Below are positions 15,604 through 23,742 of a stretch of DNA of 42,791 bases, piece by piece. Within the stretch, counting starts at the first letter, position 1. The number at the start of each line of letters is the position of its first letter. Below the pieces are notes generated by a model that did not search any database, was not told where the DNA came from, and saw only the letters and a list, made by a program, of their open reading frames with translations. Origin of the DNA: Actinomycetota bacterium (lineage in GTDB: Bacteria > Actinomycetota > Thermoleophilia > Solirubrobacterales > JACPNS01). The DNA lies in assembly GCA_016219715.1 (NCBI GenBank), contig JACRKX010000064.1, positions 1 to 42,791 of the forward strand. The letters run 5' to 3'. Both the position numbers and the translations under genes were made by a program.

Positions 15604-16053
15604 TCAGGCCGACTTCAGCTTCTGCTCGGCCGCTTCGGCCGCGATGTCGACGACCACGTGCGAGACCGGCAGATCGGTCTCGGCGCGAATCTTCTCGACG
15701 ACGCCGTTCTCGAGCCAGTTCGACCGGCCTTCAGGGTGGGTTGAAACGACCACCGCGTCGGGCTCGAAGATCGCCGACTGGTCCCTGAAGGCGCGCAACG
15801 GATTGCCATCGCCGATCTCGCCACTCGCCCTCACTCCGGCTTCTTCCAGCATCGCCAGCGAGCGATCCAGCCGCTCCTGCGCGGCGGCGCGCGGCCCATC
15901 GACGTCTGAGAGCATGAACTTCAGCCGCGAGCTCAGCGCCGGGCAGACGACCTTCACCTCGGCCCCGTCGGCGGCCGTCTCCTTGATCGTGTCGATCAGT
16001 TTGCGTCCGGCGACCGTCTCGTTGGCGATCACGAGCACTCGGTTGAAACTCAT
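15604..16053 (-). CDS. UspA-like protein
   Basis: A 149-residue single-domain protein resembling the universal stress protein/HUP fold: an N-terminal strand NRVLVIANE, a central helix region, and VVVSTHPEGRSNWLENGVVE followed by LPVSHVVVD, where family members bind nucleotide phosphates. The classical G-x2-G-x9-G(S/T) motif is only partly present, so ATP binding is uncertain. ATG 16053 is preceded by a strong GGAAGGAG 7 nt away. The longer open frame upstream adds an unlikely 13 residues. It lies 93 nt downstream of the aquaporin gene on the same strand. Confidence 0.75.
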   Translation of the reverse strand: MSFNRVLVIANETVAGRKLIDTIKETAADGAEVKVVCPALSSRLKFMLSDVDGPRAAAQERLDRSLAMLEEAGVRASGEIGDGNPLRAFRDQSAIFEPDAVVVSTHPEGRSNWLENGVVEKIRAETDLPVSHVVVDIAAEAAEQKLKSA

Positions 16054-16146
16054 CGCAACTCCTTCCCGAAAAGCGGCGGCGTTCGACGCCACTTGAATCC
16101 ATTGTGCCGGAATCGCGGGGCGCGTGCCGAACCGGCCGCGCGCGCC

Positions 16147-16893
16147 CTACTCGGGAGGCGGCGACGCGGCTTCGGCCGGCCGCGCCGGCCGCAGATAGAG
16201 ACCGGCGCAGAGCGTGGCCGCAAGCACTCCGCCGACGACCGGCGCGACGACGTACGCCAGCAACCATTCGCCGAGACTGCCCCAGTCACCGCCGCTGAGC
16301 GAGTCGACCAGGGCCGGCCCGAATGCGCGTGCGGGATTGATGCCCGCACCGGTGAGCGGCGCGATCAGCAGCACGCCCAGCATCAGCGAGCCGGCGATTG
16401 CCAGCGGCGCCCAGGCCGCCTGCGCCTTTTCGTTCACGGCCGTGGCGACCACCACCCAGACGAGAGCGAACGTCGCCAGCGCCTCAAAGACCATTCCCGA
16501 GCCCAAGCTGATACTCGCGTCGATCGCCGGAGCCGCAAAGCCGACCGCCTCTGCCTGAGCGGTGAGGATCAGCGCGGTGAGCCCGGCCGCCGCCAGCGAG
16601 CCGAGTGCCTGCATGACTATGTACGCGCCGGCCGTTCCGGGCGCGATACGACGAATCGAGAGCAGGCCAAGCGTTACGGCGGGGTTGAAATGCGCACCCG
16701 AGACCGCTCCGAGTGTCTGGATCAGGATGAACAACACCAGGCCGTGAGCGAGCGCGATGAACGGATATGCGAGCCCGCGCGGCGCGTCCGGCTGCAACGC
16801 GTACATCGCGACAGCGATGATGATCGCGAAGACGAGCGCGAATGTGCCGATGAACTCGGCGATCAGCGCTCTGGAGTTGATGCGGTCGTTCAT
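16147..16893 (-). CDS. Aquaporin/MIP-family channel
   Basis: A 248-residue six-helix channel for water or small uncharged solutes. Both half-helix NPA motifs are intact: SGAHFNPAVTLG and GAGINPARAFGPAL. The two halves are homologous repeats as expected. Residues around the pores suggest an aquaporin/AqpZ-like rather than a GlpF-like channel, but selectivity is not certain. ATG 16893 has a good GAGAGGAG ribosome site. The alternative upstream ATG 16950 would add a polar stretch not found in the family. The C-terminus ends in a short Ala/Pro/Glu tail. Confidence 0.92.
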   Translation of the reverse strand: MNDRINSRALIAEFIGTFALVFAIIIAVAMYALQPDAPRGLAYPFIALAHGLVLFILIQTLGAVSGAHFNPAVTLGLLSIRRIAPGTAGAYIVMQALGSLAAAGLTALILTAQAEAVGFAAPAIDASISLGSGMVFEALATFALVWVVVATAVNEKAQAAWAPLAIAGSLMLGVLLIAPLTGAGINPARAFGPALVDSLSGGDWGSLGEWLLAYVVAPVVGGVLAATLCAGLYLRPARPAEAASPPPE

Positions 16894-17024
16894 AACTGCG
16901 CTCCTCTCGGGCAAATCGTGCTGTTTGGCCGCGCTCTCCACGACGACCACAGACTTACGGTTACCGCTTTTCAGCAGGCGGCCACTCTACCCTGCCGGCT
17001 GCGATCGATTGTGCGGCGCGATTT

Positions 17025-17384
17025 TCAGCCGGTTGGCGCGGCGAGCTGGGCGGCGATCAGCGCGACGCCTTCGCGCATCATGCGCGAGCGTGGCACCACC
17101 TGGGCGTAGCCCGCCGCGAGCGCGGTGCGACGGGTGTCGTCGTCGGTGTGCGCGTAGTAGCCGATCGCGGGATGCGCGGCGCGGCCCGGCAACGGCATCT
17201 GATCGAAGGCATCGGTGACCAAGTCGACGACCAGCAGCGCTGGAGCGCTCGCGGCGTTCAGCGCGGATAGCGCCTTCTCTGGCTCAGCCGTCAGCACGGG
17301 CTCGGCACCGGCCGCGTGGATCATCGACTCGACCTTCGAGCCGAACATCAAATCGTCGGTCAGCAGTACGACCGTGGCGCCCAT
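17025..17384 (-). CDS. Degenerate receiver-like (pseudo-REC) protein
   Basis: A 119-residue protein that resembles a response-regulator receiver domain: VVLLTDDLMFGSKVESMI at the N-terminus, ALLVVDLVTDAFD where the phospho-accepting Asp would be, then IGYYAHTDDDTRRTALAAGY and a late VVPRS. There is no output domain. The acidic residues suggest possible phosphorylation, but the usual Lys in strand 5 is not obvious. It is the last gene of a minus-strand run, 16 nt after the gene at 17401 and downstream of the CDF exporter. Function unknown. Confidence 0.65.
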   Translation of the reverse strand: MGATVVLLTDDLMFGSKVESMIHAAGAEPVLTAEPEKALSALNAASAPALLVVDLVTDAFDQMPLPGRAAHPAIGYYAHTDDDTRRTALAAGYAQVVPRSRMMREGVALIAAQLAAPTG

Positions 17385-17400
17385 GCCTTCGTCCGGTCCG

Positions 17401-17763
17401 TTACTGCGCGCGGCGGGCGCGGAACTCGCGGCGAACGGCCTCGGGCCGGCCCCACATCTGCGTGACCTCGGCGCGGCCGCAGCGCACCTGGCGCACGGCG
17501 ATCTCGCCGCCGATCGCGTTGGCGTCGAGCAGGCCTAACGTGGCGTGCACGGCCTGCGGCGCCGCGCCGTGGCCGAAGTGGTTGGCCACCAGCACGCGCC
17601 AGTGCCAGTCGTGCTTGCTGTACGGCTGGGCATTGCACTGAGTCAGCAGCGTGGCCGCCTCGACGTAGTCGGCTTCGTCGGTCAGCCGCAGGTCGAACTC
17701 GAGGTTCGTCCAGTCTTCGGGCAGTTCGTCGGCGATCTGCTGAAACTCTTCGGCCAGGGCCAT
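17401..17763 (-). CDS. Hypothetical acidic protein between exporter and receiver-like gene
   Basis: A 120-residue cytoplasmic protein from ATG 17763 (MALAEEFQQIADELPEDWTN...). It reads as a compact alpha/beta protein with LEFDLRLTDEADYVEAATLL, a Trp/His-rich centre (KHDWHWRVLVANHFGHG), and an Arg-rich end. I do not recognise the family. It starts 10 nt after the CDF gene ends and stops 16 nt before the next gene, so the three form one transcript. Confidence 0.7.
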   Translation of the reverse strand: MALAEEFQQIADELPEDWTNLEFDLRLTDEADYVEAATLLTQCNAQPYSKHDWHWRVLVANHFGHGAAPQAVHATLGLLDANAIGGEIAVRQVRCGRAEVTQMWGRPEAVRREFRARRAQ

Positions 17764-17773
17764 CGCGCAGATC

Positions 17774-18736
17774 CTACCCTTCGGCCCCACGCTTGTCGGA
17801 TACGACCCGCCCGGGGGCCGGCTCGATCTGCAGAAGCTCTTCGCAGGTCGCCTGAAGCGTCGTGTGCTCGAGGCCGAAGCGCTCGCCGAGCATCGCCGCT
17901 ACGGCGCGGCGCACCTGCTCGGGGTCGTGGGTCGCCTTCACGGTGACGTGCGCGGCGAGCGCCGGAAAGCCCGAGGTGATCGACCAGACGTGAAGATCGT
18001 GCACCTCGCGCACGCCGGGCATCCGAGCGATCGCGTCGCCGATCTCGGCGACGTCTAGCCCGGCCGGCGCACGTTCGAGCAGCACCTCGACGGGTTCGAT
18101 GATCAGCCGCCACGACGATGCCAGGATCACGACCGCCAGCACGATTCCGACGATCGGGTCGAGCGCCTGCCAGCCGGTCAGCACGATGCCGGCTCCAGCC
18201 GCCACCACTCCCAACGACCCGAGCGCATCGGCAAAAGAATGGCGCAGCACGCCTTCCAGGTTGATGTCCTGGCGGTCGCCACCGGCAAGCACCGCCGTAG
18301 CGATCACGTTGCCGGCCAGACCGAGCGCGCCGAAGGCGATCACGCCCACTCCATCGACGTCGACGGGATCCCTGAACCGGCCGATCGCCTCGTAGGCGAT
18401 GTACACCGACACCGCGACCAGCGCAAGACCGTTGACGAGCGCGGCGAAGATCTCGATGCGGCCCATGCCAAACGTGCCGCGCGTGGTCACCGGACGCAGC
18501 GCGATGCGAGCGGCCGCCAGGCCGAGCACGATCGAGAGCACATCGGAGAGCACGTGACCGGCGTCGGCGAGCAGCGCCAGCGACCCGGTGAGAACCGCCC
18601 CGACGACACCCAGCACGACCATCGCGACGTTGGCCGCCAGCGCGATCGTCATCCGGCGCATGTTGCCCGCTCGCGAGAGGTCGAGCGAGTGCGTGTGGCC
18701 GTGGGCGTGGTCGTGGCCGTGTGCGTGGTCGTGCAT
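17774..18736 (-). CDS. Cation diffusion facilitator (Zn/Co/Cd exporter, CzcD-like)
   Basis: A proton-coupled exporter of divalent metals. The 320-residue protein begins with a His-rich cytoplasmic tail (HDHAHGHDHAHGHTH) that fits Zn handling, then six transmembrane helices. The metal site is formed by ADAGHVLSD on helix 2 and RHSFADALGS on helix 5 (HxxxD each). A C-terminal ferredoxin-like domain (VREVHDLHVWSITSG ... HVTVKA) completes the family architecture. ATG 18736 is chosen because the His-rich start is typical. It is divergent from the ygfZ-like gene with 53 bp between. Confidence 0.93.
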   Translation of the reverse strand: MHDHAHGHDHAHGHTHSLDLSRAGNMRRMTIALAANVAMVVLGVVGAVLTGSLALLADAGHVLSDVLSIVLGLAAARIALRPVTTRGTFGMGRIEIFAALVNGLALVAVSVYIAYEAIGRFRDPVDVDGVGVIAFGALGLAGNVIATAVLAGGDRQDINLEGVLRHSFADALGSLGVVAAGAGIVLTGWQALDPIVGIVLAVVILASSWRLIIEPVEVLLERAPAGLDVAEIGDAIARMPGVREVHDLHVWSITSGFPALAAHVTVKATHDPEQVRRAVAAMLGERFGLEHTTLQATCEELLQIEPAPGRVVSDKRGAEG

Positions 18737-18775
18737 CGGCTCATTATCTCTGGTCGCCCGGCGCGGCGAGACGGG

Positions 18776-18781
18776 TAGGCT
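18776..18781 (+). promoter_or_regulatory. -10 element for the YgfZ-like gene (leaderless type)
   Basis: TAGGCT ends 8 nt before ATG 18790, with no clear ribosome-binding site. Confidence 0.4.
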
Positions 18782-18789
18782 CGAAGACG

Positions 18790-19737
18790 ATGACCTCGCT
18801 CGCCGAGACGATCGATCCCCGAGCGGCCACGGCACTGGCCGAGGGCGCAATCGTCGTTCGCGCACCCCAGCCGGGCCTGCTCGAACTCGCCGGCGACGAC
18901 GCGGCCGAGTTTCTGCAGGGCCAGGTGACCAACGACATCGAGTCGCTGCTGCCCGGTCAGGGTGCCTACGCCGCGTTGCTCTCGCCGAAGGGCAAGATGC
19001 GAGCCGACATGCGGGTGCTTCGCACCGAGACCGCGCTGCTCGTGTTGACGGCCACCGAGTGGCTGGCGCCGGTCCGCAAGACGATCGACACCTTCCGCAT
19101 CGGATACCGCTTCGAGACGGCCGACCTCAGCAACACGCACGCGCTGCTCTCGCTGGCCGGTCCGCACTCCAGGGAGCTGGCCGCCGCGGTCGCCGCGAGC
19201 CCGGGAGAGCACGAGAACGACAATGCCGCGTCGGGCGAGTTGCTCGCCATCGCGACGCTGCTCGGTGTCGACCTGCTCGGCCCGCCCCAGGCGATCGCCG
19301 ACGCCGAGCGACGAGCGATCGACGCCGGAGCGGTGGCCGCGGGCCTCGACGCACTCGAGCTTGCGCGCATCGAGGCCGGGATCCCGGCCTTCGGTCACGA
19401 GATGACCGAGGAGACGATCCCCGAGGAGGCCAGTATCAACGAGCGTGCCGTCAGCTTCACGAAGGGCTGTTACGTCGGCCAGGAGACCGTTGCTCGCCTC
19501 CACTACAAGGGCAGTCCGAACCGCACGCTGCGCGGCCTCGCGCTCGACTCGCCGGTCGAGGCAGGCACCATGGTCACCGCAGGCGACGGTCGCGAGCTCG
19601 GCCGTGTGGGAAGCGTCACGATCTCGCCGCGACGTGGCGCGATCGCGCTGGCGGTGCTGCGGCGAGAGGCCCAGCCGGGAGACACCGTCGACGCCGGCGG
19701 CGTTTCCGCCCGGGTCACCGAGCCAGGCGGCAGCTGA
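18790..19737 (+). CDS. ygfZ: YgfZ/GcvT-domain folate-binding protein
   Basis: A tetrahydrofolate-dependent protein that assists assembly or repair of certain Fe-S enzymes. The 315-residue product carries the signature KGCYVGQETVARLHYKG with the conserved Cys, LQGQVTNDIESL and LLSPKGKMRADM near the N-terminus, and the C-terminal barrel (GRVGSVTISPRRGAIALAVLRRE). Its length matches the actinobacterial type. ATG 18790 follows TAGGCT by 8 nt. Radical-SAM FbiC elsewhere in the window is an Fe-S enzyme that could need such help, but there is no operon link. Confidence 0.92.
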   Translation: MTSLAETIDPRAATALAEGAIVVRAPQPGLLELAGDDAAEFLQGQVTNDIESLLPGQGAYAALLSPKGKMRADMRVLRTETALLVLTATEWLAPVRKTIDTFRIGYRFETADLSNTHALLSLAGPHSRELAAAVAASPGEHENDNAASGELLAIATLLGVDLLGPPQAIADAERRAIDAGAVAAGLDALELARIEAGIPAFGHEMTEETIPEEASINERAVSFTKGCYVGQETVARLHYKGSPNRTLRGLALDSPVEAGTMVTAGDGRELGRVGSVTISPRRGAIALAVLRREAQPGDTVDAGGVSARVTEPGGS

Positions 19738-19912
19738 AAACCACAGAAACGTCCGCCGATTGCTCAACCGAATCGACTCGGCGGTCGAAACTGTTGTTAC
19801 AGGTGAAAGAGAATTGGGGTGGCGCGTCCGTCCTGACGGGCGTTAACCTTCAAGGACCGGTAACCAGCCGTCGCGGATTGGGCGGCAAGAAGCTCGAGAT
19901 TGGAGAACGGAT

Positions 19913-20140
19913 ATGGCAACCATCAGTCAGCAGCCCGTCGGTTCCGAGCTTGCCCGCCTCGAGGAGTCGGAAGCCAAGGCTTGGCGCATCTACTCGAAGA
20001 GCCTCGAGGGCCTCACAGGAGAGGCCTACGTCGAGGCAGAGGACCGCTCGTGGGAGCGGCTGCAGCGCAAGTTGGGCCAGATCGAGTCGCGCCGTGCCGA
20101 GATCGGCTCGAGCATCAACAGCGACTCCACCGGCGCCTAA
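19913..20140 (+). CDS. Small conserved-looking coiled-coil protein with its own terminator
   Basis: A 75-residue highly charged protein (MATISQQPVGSELARLEESE...) that is almost entirely helical. Glu/Arg/Lys heptads run through ARLEESEAKAWRIYSKSLEG and ERLQRKLGQIESRRAE, predicting a coiled coil. ATG 19913 has GGAGAACGG before it. A 175-bp upstream gap and a textbook terminator 28 nt after the stop make it a monocistronic, probably well-expressed gene. I do not recognise the family; a structural or regulatory partner role is only a guess. Confidence 0.75.
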   Translation: MATISQQPVGSELARLEESEAKAWRIYSKSLEGLTGEAYVEAEDRSWERLQRKLGQIESRRAEIGSSINSDSTGA

Positions 20141-20167
20141 CCGCGGCCGACACAATTCACCGAATAG

Positions 20168-20193
20168 GACCCGCCGTTCGCGCGGGTCTTTTT
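20168..20193 (+). terminator. Rho-independent terminator
   Basis: The stem GACCCGC/GCGGGTC (20168-20174, 20182-20188) has a 7-nt loop and is followed directly by TTTTT. It ends transcription of the 75-residue gene. Confidence 0.9.
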
Positions 20194-20202
20194 CGTGCGC
20201 CG

Positions 20203-20634
20203 TTAGGGCTGGTTTAGATCCTGCTGGGCGCTTTCGCGCTCGGGGCCGACCTCGATCTCGAGCGGCTCGGCGGCCGTGTTGTCGGCCTCGATCGAAAGGA
20301 AGCCCGGCTCGACCGTCATCTTCTGCTTGATCGTCTGCTGGCGCGCGAGCGGGAAGCTGCGCTCGTAGCGGTCGGTGGAGATCGTGACGTGCTGCTCGGC
20401 GCCGGTCTGATTGACCAGCACGAACTGCACCGGGCCGGCGCCGAAGTTGCGTGGCGAGTAGGCCATGCGGTCTTCGCCGATGAAGACGCTGACGGTCAGG
20501 ACGGCGGGCGTCTTGGGCTTGTTGTCGTAGCTGTCGTTGCTACAACCGGTCGCCACGAGCGCGAGAATCGCCGTCGCGACGAGCAAGGCGGCGCGCAAAA
20601 CCCGGCGCGCGGTCGTGTCCTTGATCCCGATCAC
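20203..20634 (-). CDS. Lipoprotein with cupredoxin-like beta domain
   Basis: A 143-residue lipoprotein. GTG 20634 opens a signal peptide (VLRAALLVATAILALVATGC) with the lipobox ending at Cys 31, so the mature protein is anchored outside the membrane. The rest looks like a small beta-sandwich of the cupredoxin superfamily (FGAGPVQFVLVNQTGAEQHVT ... PGFLSIEAD), but only one possible His ligand and no Cys/Met copper ligands are seen, so metal binding is doubtful. It is divergent from ccr across 150 bp. Confidence 0.75.
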   Translation of the reverse strand: MIGIKDTTARRVLRAALLVATAILALVATGCSNDSYDNKPKTPAVLTVSVFIGEDRMAYSPRNFGAGPVQFVLVNQTGAEQHVTISTDRYERSFPLARQQTIKQKMTVEPGFLSIEADNTAAEPLEIEVGPERESAQQDLNQP

Positions 20635-20784
20635 CGGCCAGAGGTTACCCGCGCATCAGGCGCGTGTCGCGCGACAGGGCCGCAAGGGCGCGGCAGAGCG
20701 ATACGATTCCGCCGTTTCCGCAGTGCAATCCCGGGCATCGCCGCCGCGCAGGCGCCCGGCCGAAAAGCGTTTGGAGATCCTCTC

Positions 20785-22047
20785 TTGCCAGTACTGGAAT
20801 TGAACGAAGCCGACCTCACGCGGCTGACCGACGACAACCTTCAGCCCGGCGAGCTGCCGAGCACGATGCTCGCCTGGGTCATTCGCGAGGACCGGCTCGG
20901 CGAGCCCGAAGCGGCAATCAAGCTCGAGGAGATGGAGTGCCCCGAGCCCGGCCCGTTCGAGGTCGTGATCAAGGTGATGGCCGCGGGCGTCAACTTCAAC
21001 AACGTCTGGGCGGCGCTCGGCGAGCCGATCTCGGTCTTCCGCTACCACCCCGAAGACCACCACATCGGCGGGTCCGACGCGTCGGGCATCGTCTGGAAGG
21101 TCGGCGAGGGCGTCACCCGCTGGAAGCCCGGCGACGAAGTCGTCGTGCACTGCAACCAGGCCAGCTACGAAGACGTCGAGGTGCACGGCCTCGACCCGCT
21201 GGCCGCCCCGTCGCAGCAGATCTGGGGCTACGAGACCAGCTGGGGCAGCTTCGCGCAGTTCGCGAAGGTGCAGGCCCAGCAGATCCTGCCCAAGCCCGCC
21301 AACCTCACCTGGGAAGAGGCCGCCAGCTACGGACTGACCTACTTCACCGCGTACCGCATGCTGATGGACCGCTGCAAGCTGCAGGCCGGTCACCGTGTCT
21401 TGATCTGGGGCGCCGCCGGCGGCCTGGGCGTGTTCGCCACGCAGCTCGTGGCGATGGCCGGCGGTCAGAGCGTCGGTGTCGTCAGCTCCGACGAAAAGGG
21501 CGAGCTGGTCAAGCGTCTCGGCGCCGTCGACTACATCAACCGCGGCGACTACGCGCTGCAGCGCAAGGGCGGCGAGACCCCCGAAGAAGAGAAAGCCCGC
21601 TTCAAGGAGAGCCGCCGCTTCAGCAAGGACGTCGCCGAGATCCTCGGTGGCGAGCCCGACATCGTCTTCGAGCACGTCGGCAAGGCCACATTCCCGACCA
21701 GCGTGCTCGCGGTCAAGCCGTTTGGCAAGGTCGTGATCTGCGGCGCCACCAGCGGCTACCAGCTCGACTTCGACGTGCGCTACCTGTGGATGCGCCAGAA
21801 GGAGATCCTCGGCAGCCACTTCGCCAACGCCTGGGAGGCGACCAAAGCCAACGAGCTGATCGAGCAGAGCCTGATCCGTCCGGTGCTGTGGCAGACAATG
21901 GGATTCGACAAGGTCCCCGACGCGCACCAGATGCTGCGCGACAACAAACATCTAGGAAAAATCGCGATCCTCGTGGGCGCGACCGAAGAAGGCCAGGGCA
22001 AGACGGCCGACGGTCCCGGTGCGATTCGCGCGGAAGTCGGAGGTTGA
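20785..22047 (+). CDS. ccr: Crotonyl-CoA carboxylase/reductase
   Basis: The enzyme reductively carboxylates crotonyl-CoA with NADPH to ethylmalonyl-CoA, the key step of the ethylmalonyl-CoA pathway and a source of polyketide extender units. The 420-residue MDR-family protein has GVNFNNVWAALGEP, HIGGSDASGIVWKVGEGV, QIWGYETSWGSFAQF, the NADPH loop GAAGGLGVFATQL, and GSHFANAWEA with the His implicated in CO2 binding. These are diagnostic for Ccr as opposed to plain reductases. The start is TTG 20785 (MPVLELNEADL), with GGAG 8 nt before. It is followed 2 nt later by a small partner gene. Confidence 0.94.
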   Translation: MPVLELNEADLTRLTDDNLQPGELPSTMLAWVIREDRLGEPEAAIKLEEMECPEPGPFEVVIKVMAAGVNFNNVWAALGEPISVFRYHPEDHHIGGSDASGIVWKVGEGVTRWKPGDEVVVHCNQASYEDVEVHGLDPLAAPSQQIWGYETSWGSFAQFAKVQAQQILPKPANLTWEEAASYGLTYFTAYRMLMDRCKLQAGHRVLIWGAAGGLGVFATQLVAMAGGQSVGVVSSDEKGELVKRLGAVDYINRGDYALQRKGGETPEEEKARFKESRRFSKDVAEILGGEPDIVFEHVGKATFPTSVLAVKPFGKVVICGATSGYQLDFDVRYLWMRQKEILGSHFANAWEATKANELIEQSLIRPVLWQTMGFDKVPDAHQMLRDNKHLGKIAILVGATEEGQGKTADGPGAIRAEVGG

Positions 22048-22049
22048 CG

Positions 22050-22406
22050 ATGAGCGAAGTATCTGGCAAGGCCGTCGAAGTCATCTGGAGCCTGACTCCG
22101 TTTCGCAGCGATGAGTTCGTCGACAAGTGGGCTCCGTATGCCGCTCTGGCCATCAACTACGGAGCAAAGGGCTACCTGCTGACGCGCCAGGCAGACGACG
22201 AGCTGATCGTCAAGCAGTACGCCTTCTTCGAGAACAAGGCCGACTGGGACCGCTACTGGAATTCAGAGGCGCTCTGCGAGGGTCGCGCGTCGCTGATGGG
22301 CCACTACGTCGTGCCGCTGCTCTACACCTGGCAGGAAGTTCACGCGCACGGCCACGTAGAGGCGCCGGGTGGCGAGGCGGCAGTCGCCGCCAGCGCCGAC
22401 GTCTGA
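22050..22406 (+). CDS. Small protein cotranscribed with ccr
   Basis: A 118-residue protein starting 2 nt after the ccr stop with GGAGG in range. It looks like a small alpha/beta fold: VIWSLTPFRSDEFVDKWAPYA, a central YLLTRQADDELIVKQYAFFE, then DWDRYW and a Leu/Tyr-rich segment. The pattern (a Trp-rich strand with a DWDRYW helix) recalls dimeric alpha-beta barrel proteins such as antibiotic-biosynthesis monooxygenase-like domains, but the match is loose. The strict pairing implies a link with crotonyl-CoA metabolism; the function is unknown. Confidence 0.75.
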   Translation: MSEVSGKAVEVIWSLTPFRSDEFVDKWAPYAALAINYGAKGYLLTRQADDELIVKQYAFFENKADWDRYWNSEALCEGRASLMGHYVVPLLYTWQEVHAHGHVEAPGGEAAVAASADV

Positions 22407-22449
22407 GCACGGCCTGCCCGGGCCGCGCTGTCAAGCCCTTCGATGTGTC

Positions 22450-22478
22450 CCTGATCGCCGGTTCAGCCGGCGATCAGG
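22450..22478. terminator. Perfect 12-bp palindrome between convergent genes
   Basis: CCTGATCGCCGG and its exact complement (22450-22461, 22467-22478) flank a 5-nt loop. It overlaps the last codons and stop of the ZIP gene and lies 43 nt after the ccr operon. There is no T-tract, so it is a probable bidirectional, intrinsic-like stop or an mRNA-stabilising end. Confidence 0.6.
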
Positions 22479-23740
22479 CTCGTCACGTACATGATCGCGA
22501 TGCCGGCCAGGAAGCCACCTCCGACGACCGGTGAGGTCCAGCCTCCCGGCGAGCGAGCGCCGATCAGCCGGCTGACTTCGTAGACGACCTGCGCGGCGGC
22601 ACCGGCCGCAATCGCGAAGAACAGCGTGGCCAGCAGGTTCGAGTAGACGAAGCCGCCGATCCAGGCGCCGGCCACGGCCGGAAGTCCGGCGATCAGGGCA
22701 AGCGCGGCGAGCCTTCCAAGCGTGGTCTTGGTCGGCGTGGCATCAGCCAGCGGAACGGCGATGCCGAGACCCTCGGTGATGTTGTGAACCGTGAAGCCGA
22801 CGATCAGCAGCGAACCGAGCGCGAGCTCGCCGAGCGCGAACGACGTACCGATCGCGAGCCCCTCTCCGAGATTGTGCAGCCCGATGCCGACGGCGATCGC
22901 CGTCGCCAGCGCCGTGCCGCTGGGCACGGCCGACAGCTGCGCCACGGGTGACGTGGCGGATCCGGCCGAGCCTCGCTCGCGGCCGCGCAGCCAGTCTGAG
23001 AAGGCCGCGACGCCGATGAACGAAATCGCCACGCCAAGCAGGATCAAGCCGGTGCCGCCGAGCGCTCCGGGCAGCAACGCCTGCTGCTCGAACGCCTCGA
23101 ACAGGGCATCGAGAGCCAGGAACGTAAGCAAGCCGGCCGTCAGCGCCATGAAACCAACGAGCGCGGTTTGACTGAGCGTGCGCAACCCGGGCAACCACAT
23201 CAAACCGAGCGCCACCGGGATCACCCCGACCAGCAAGCCGATCAGGGCGAATCCCAGGATCCCTGAGGGGTGGATGCCCTCGAACGGAACGGCGGCCGCG
23301 ACCGACGTGACGCTCTCGACGCCCGTCGAGCTGGTGACGCCGATCTCATAGGGCTCGCCGGCGTTCCAGGCAAACGGGATTTCGATCGTCCGGCGATCGA
23401 GTCGGTCCATCGTGGGCGAACCGTCGACCTCGAAGAGAGCGATTGCTCCGTCGACGGTGACCGAGGCGATCGTCAGCGGCTCCGTCTGGGGATTGGTGAC
23501 CCGCACGAAGATGCCATCGTCTTTGAACTGAACGGCGCCGAAGCTGAGTTCGTCTGGCGCCGGAGGGTTATCGCCGATCAGCCCAAAGACCTTGGCGTCG
23601 ACTGCCGAGAACACGCCGAGGATCAACGTCAGCAAAACGAGTGGCAGGAGCGCCCAGAACCGGCCACCGAGGCGACGGCGCTTGCCGGCCGGCGCTCCGG
23701 GATCGGGACGGGGCTCGCGTGCGAGTGTGGTGGACTCCAC
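22463..23740 (-). CDS. ZIP-family metal transporter with N-terminal extracytoplasmic beta domain
   Basis: A 425-residue transporter of divalent metals. ZIP helices 4 and 5 carry the metal site as GIGLHNLGEGLAIG and VHNITEGLGIAV (HNxxEG on both). About 160 residues precede the ZIP core: a short basic cytoplasmic tail, one membrane anchor (FWALLPLVLLTLILGVF), then a beta-rich extracytoplasmic segment (ELSFGAVQFKDDGIFVRVTN ... EIPFAWNAGEPYEIGVTSS). That extension is unusual for ZIP proteins, which are typically 230-310 aa. GTG 23740 lies 2 nt after the stop of the multicopper oxidase, so the pair is one operon. The oxidase may pass an oxidised metal to the transporter (inference). Confidence 0.88.
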   Translation of the reverse strand: MESTTLAREPRPDPGAPAGKRRRLGGRFWALLPLVLLTLILGVFSAVDAKVFGLIGDNPPAPDELSFGAVQFKDDGIFVRVTNPQTEPLTIASVTVDGAIALFEVDGSPTMDRLDRRTIEIPFAWNAGEPYEIGVTSSTGVESVTSVAAAVPFEGIHPSGILGFALIGLLVGVIPVALGLMWLPGLRTLSQTALVGFMALTAGLLTFLALDALFEAFEQQALLPGALGGTGLILLGVAISFIGVAAFSDWLRGRERGSAGSATSPVAQLSAVPSGTALATAIAVGIGLHNLGEGLAIGTSFALGELALGSLLIVGFTVHNITEGLGIAVPLADATPTKTTLGRLAALALIAGLPAVAGAWIGGFVYSNLLATLFFAIAAGAAAQVVYEVSRLIGARSPGGWTSPVVGGGFLAGIAIMYVTSLIAG

Positions 23741-23742
23741 GG

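Noticed and set aside
18588-20330. Very long plus-strand frame of about 580 codons across the exporter, YgfZ and coiled-coil genes
   Set aside because: It is an Arg/Ala/Pro-rich shadow caused by high GC. It overlaps well-supported genes in other frames and shows no domain.
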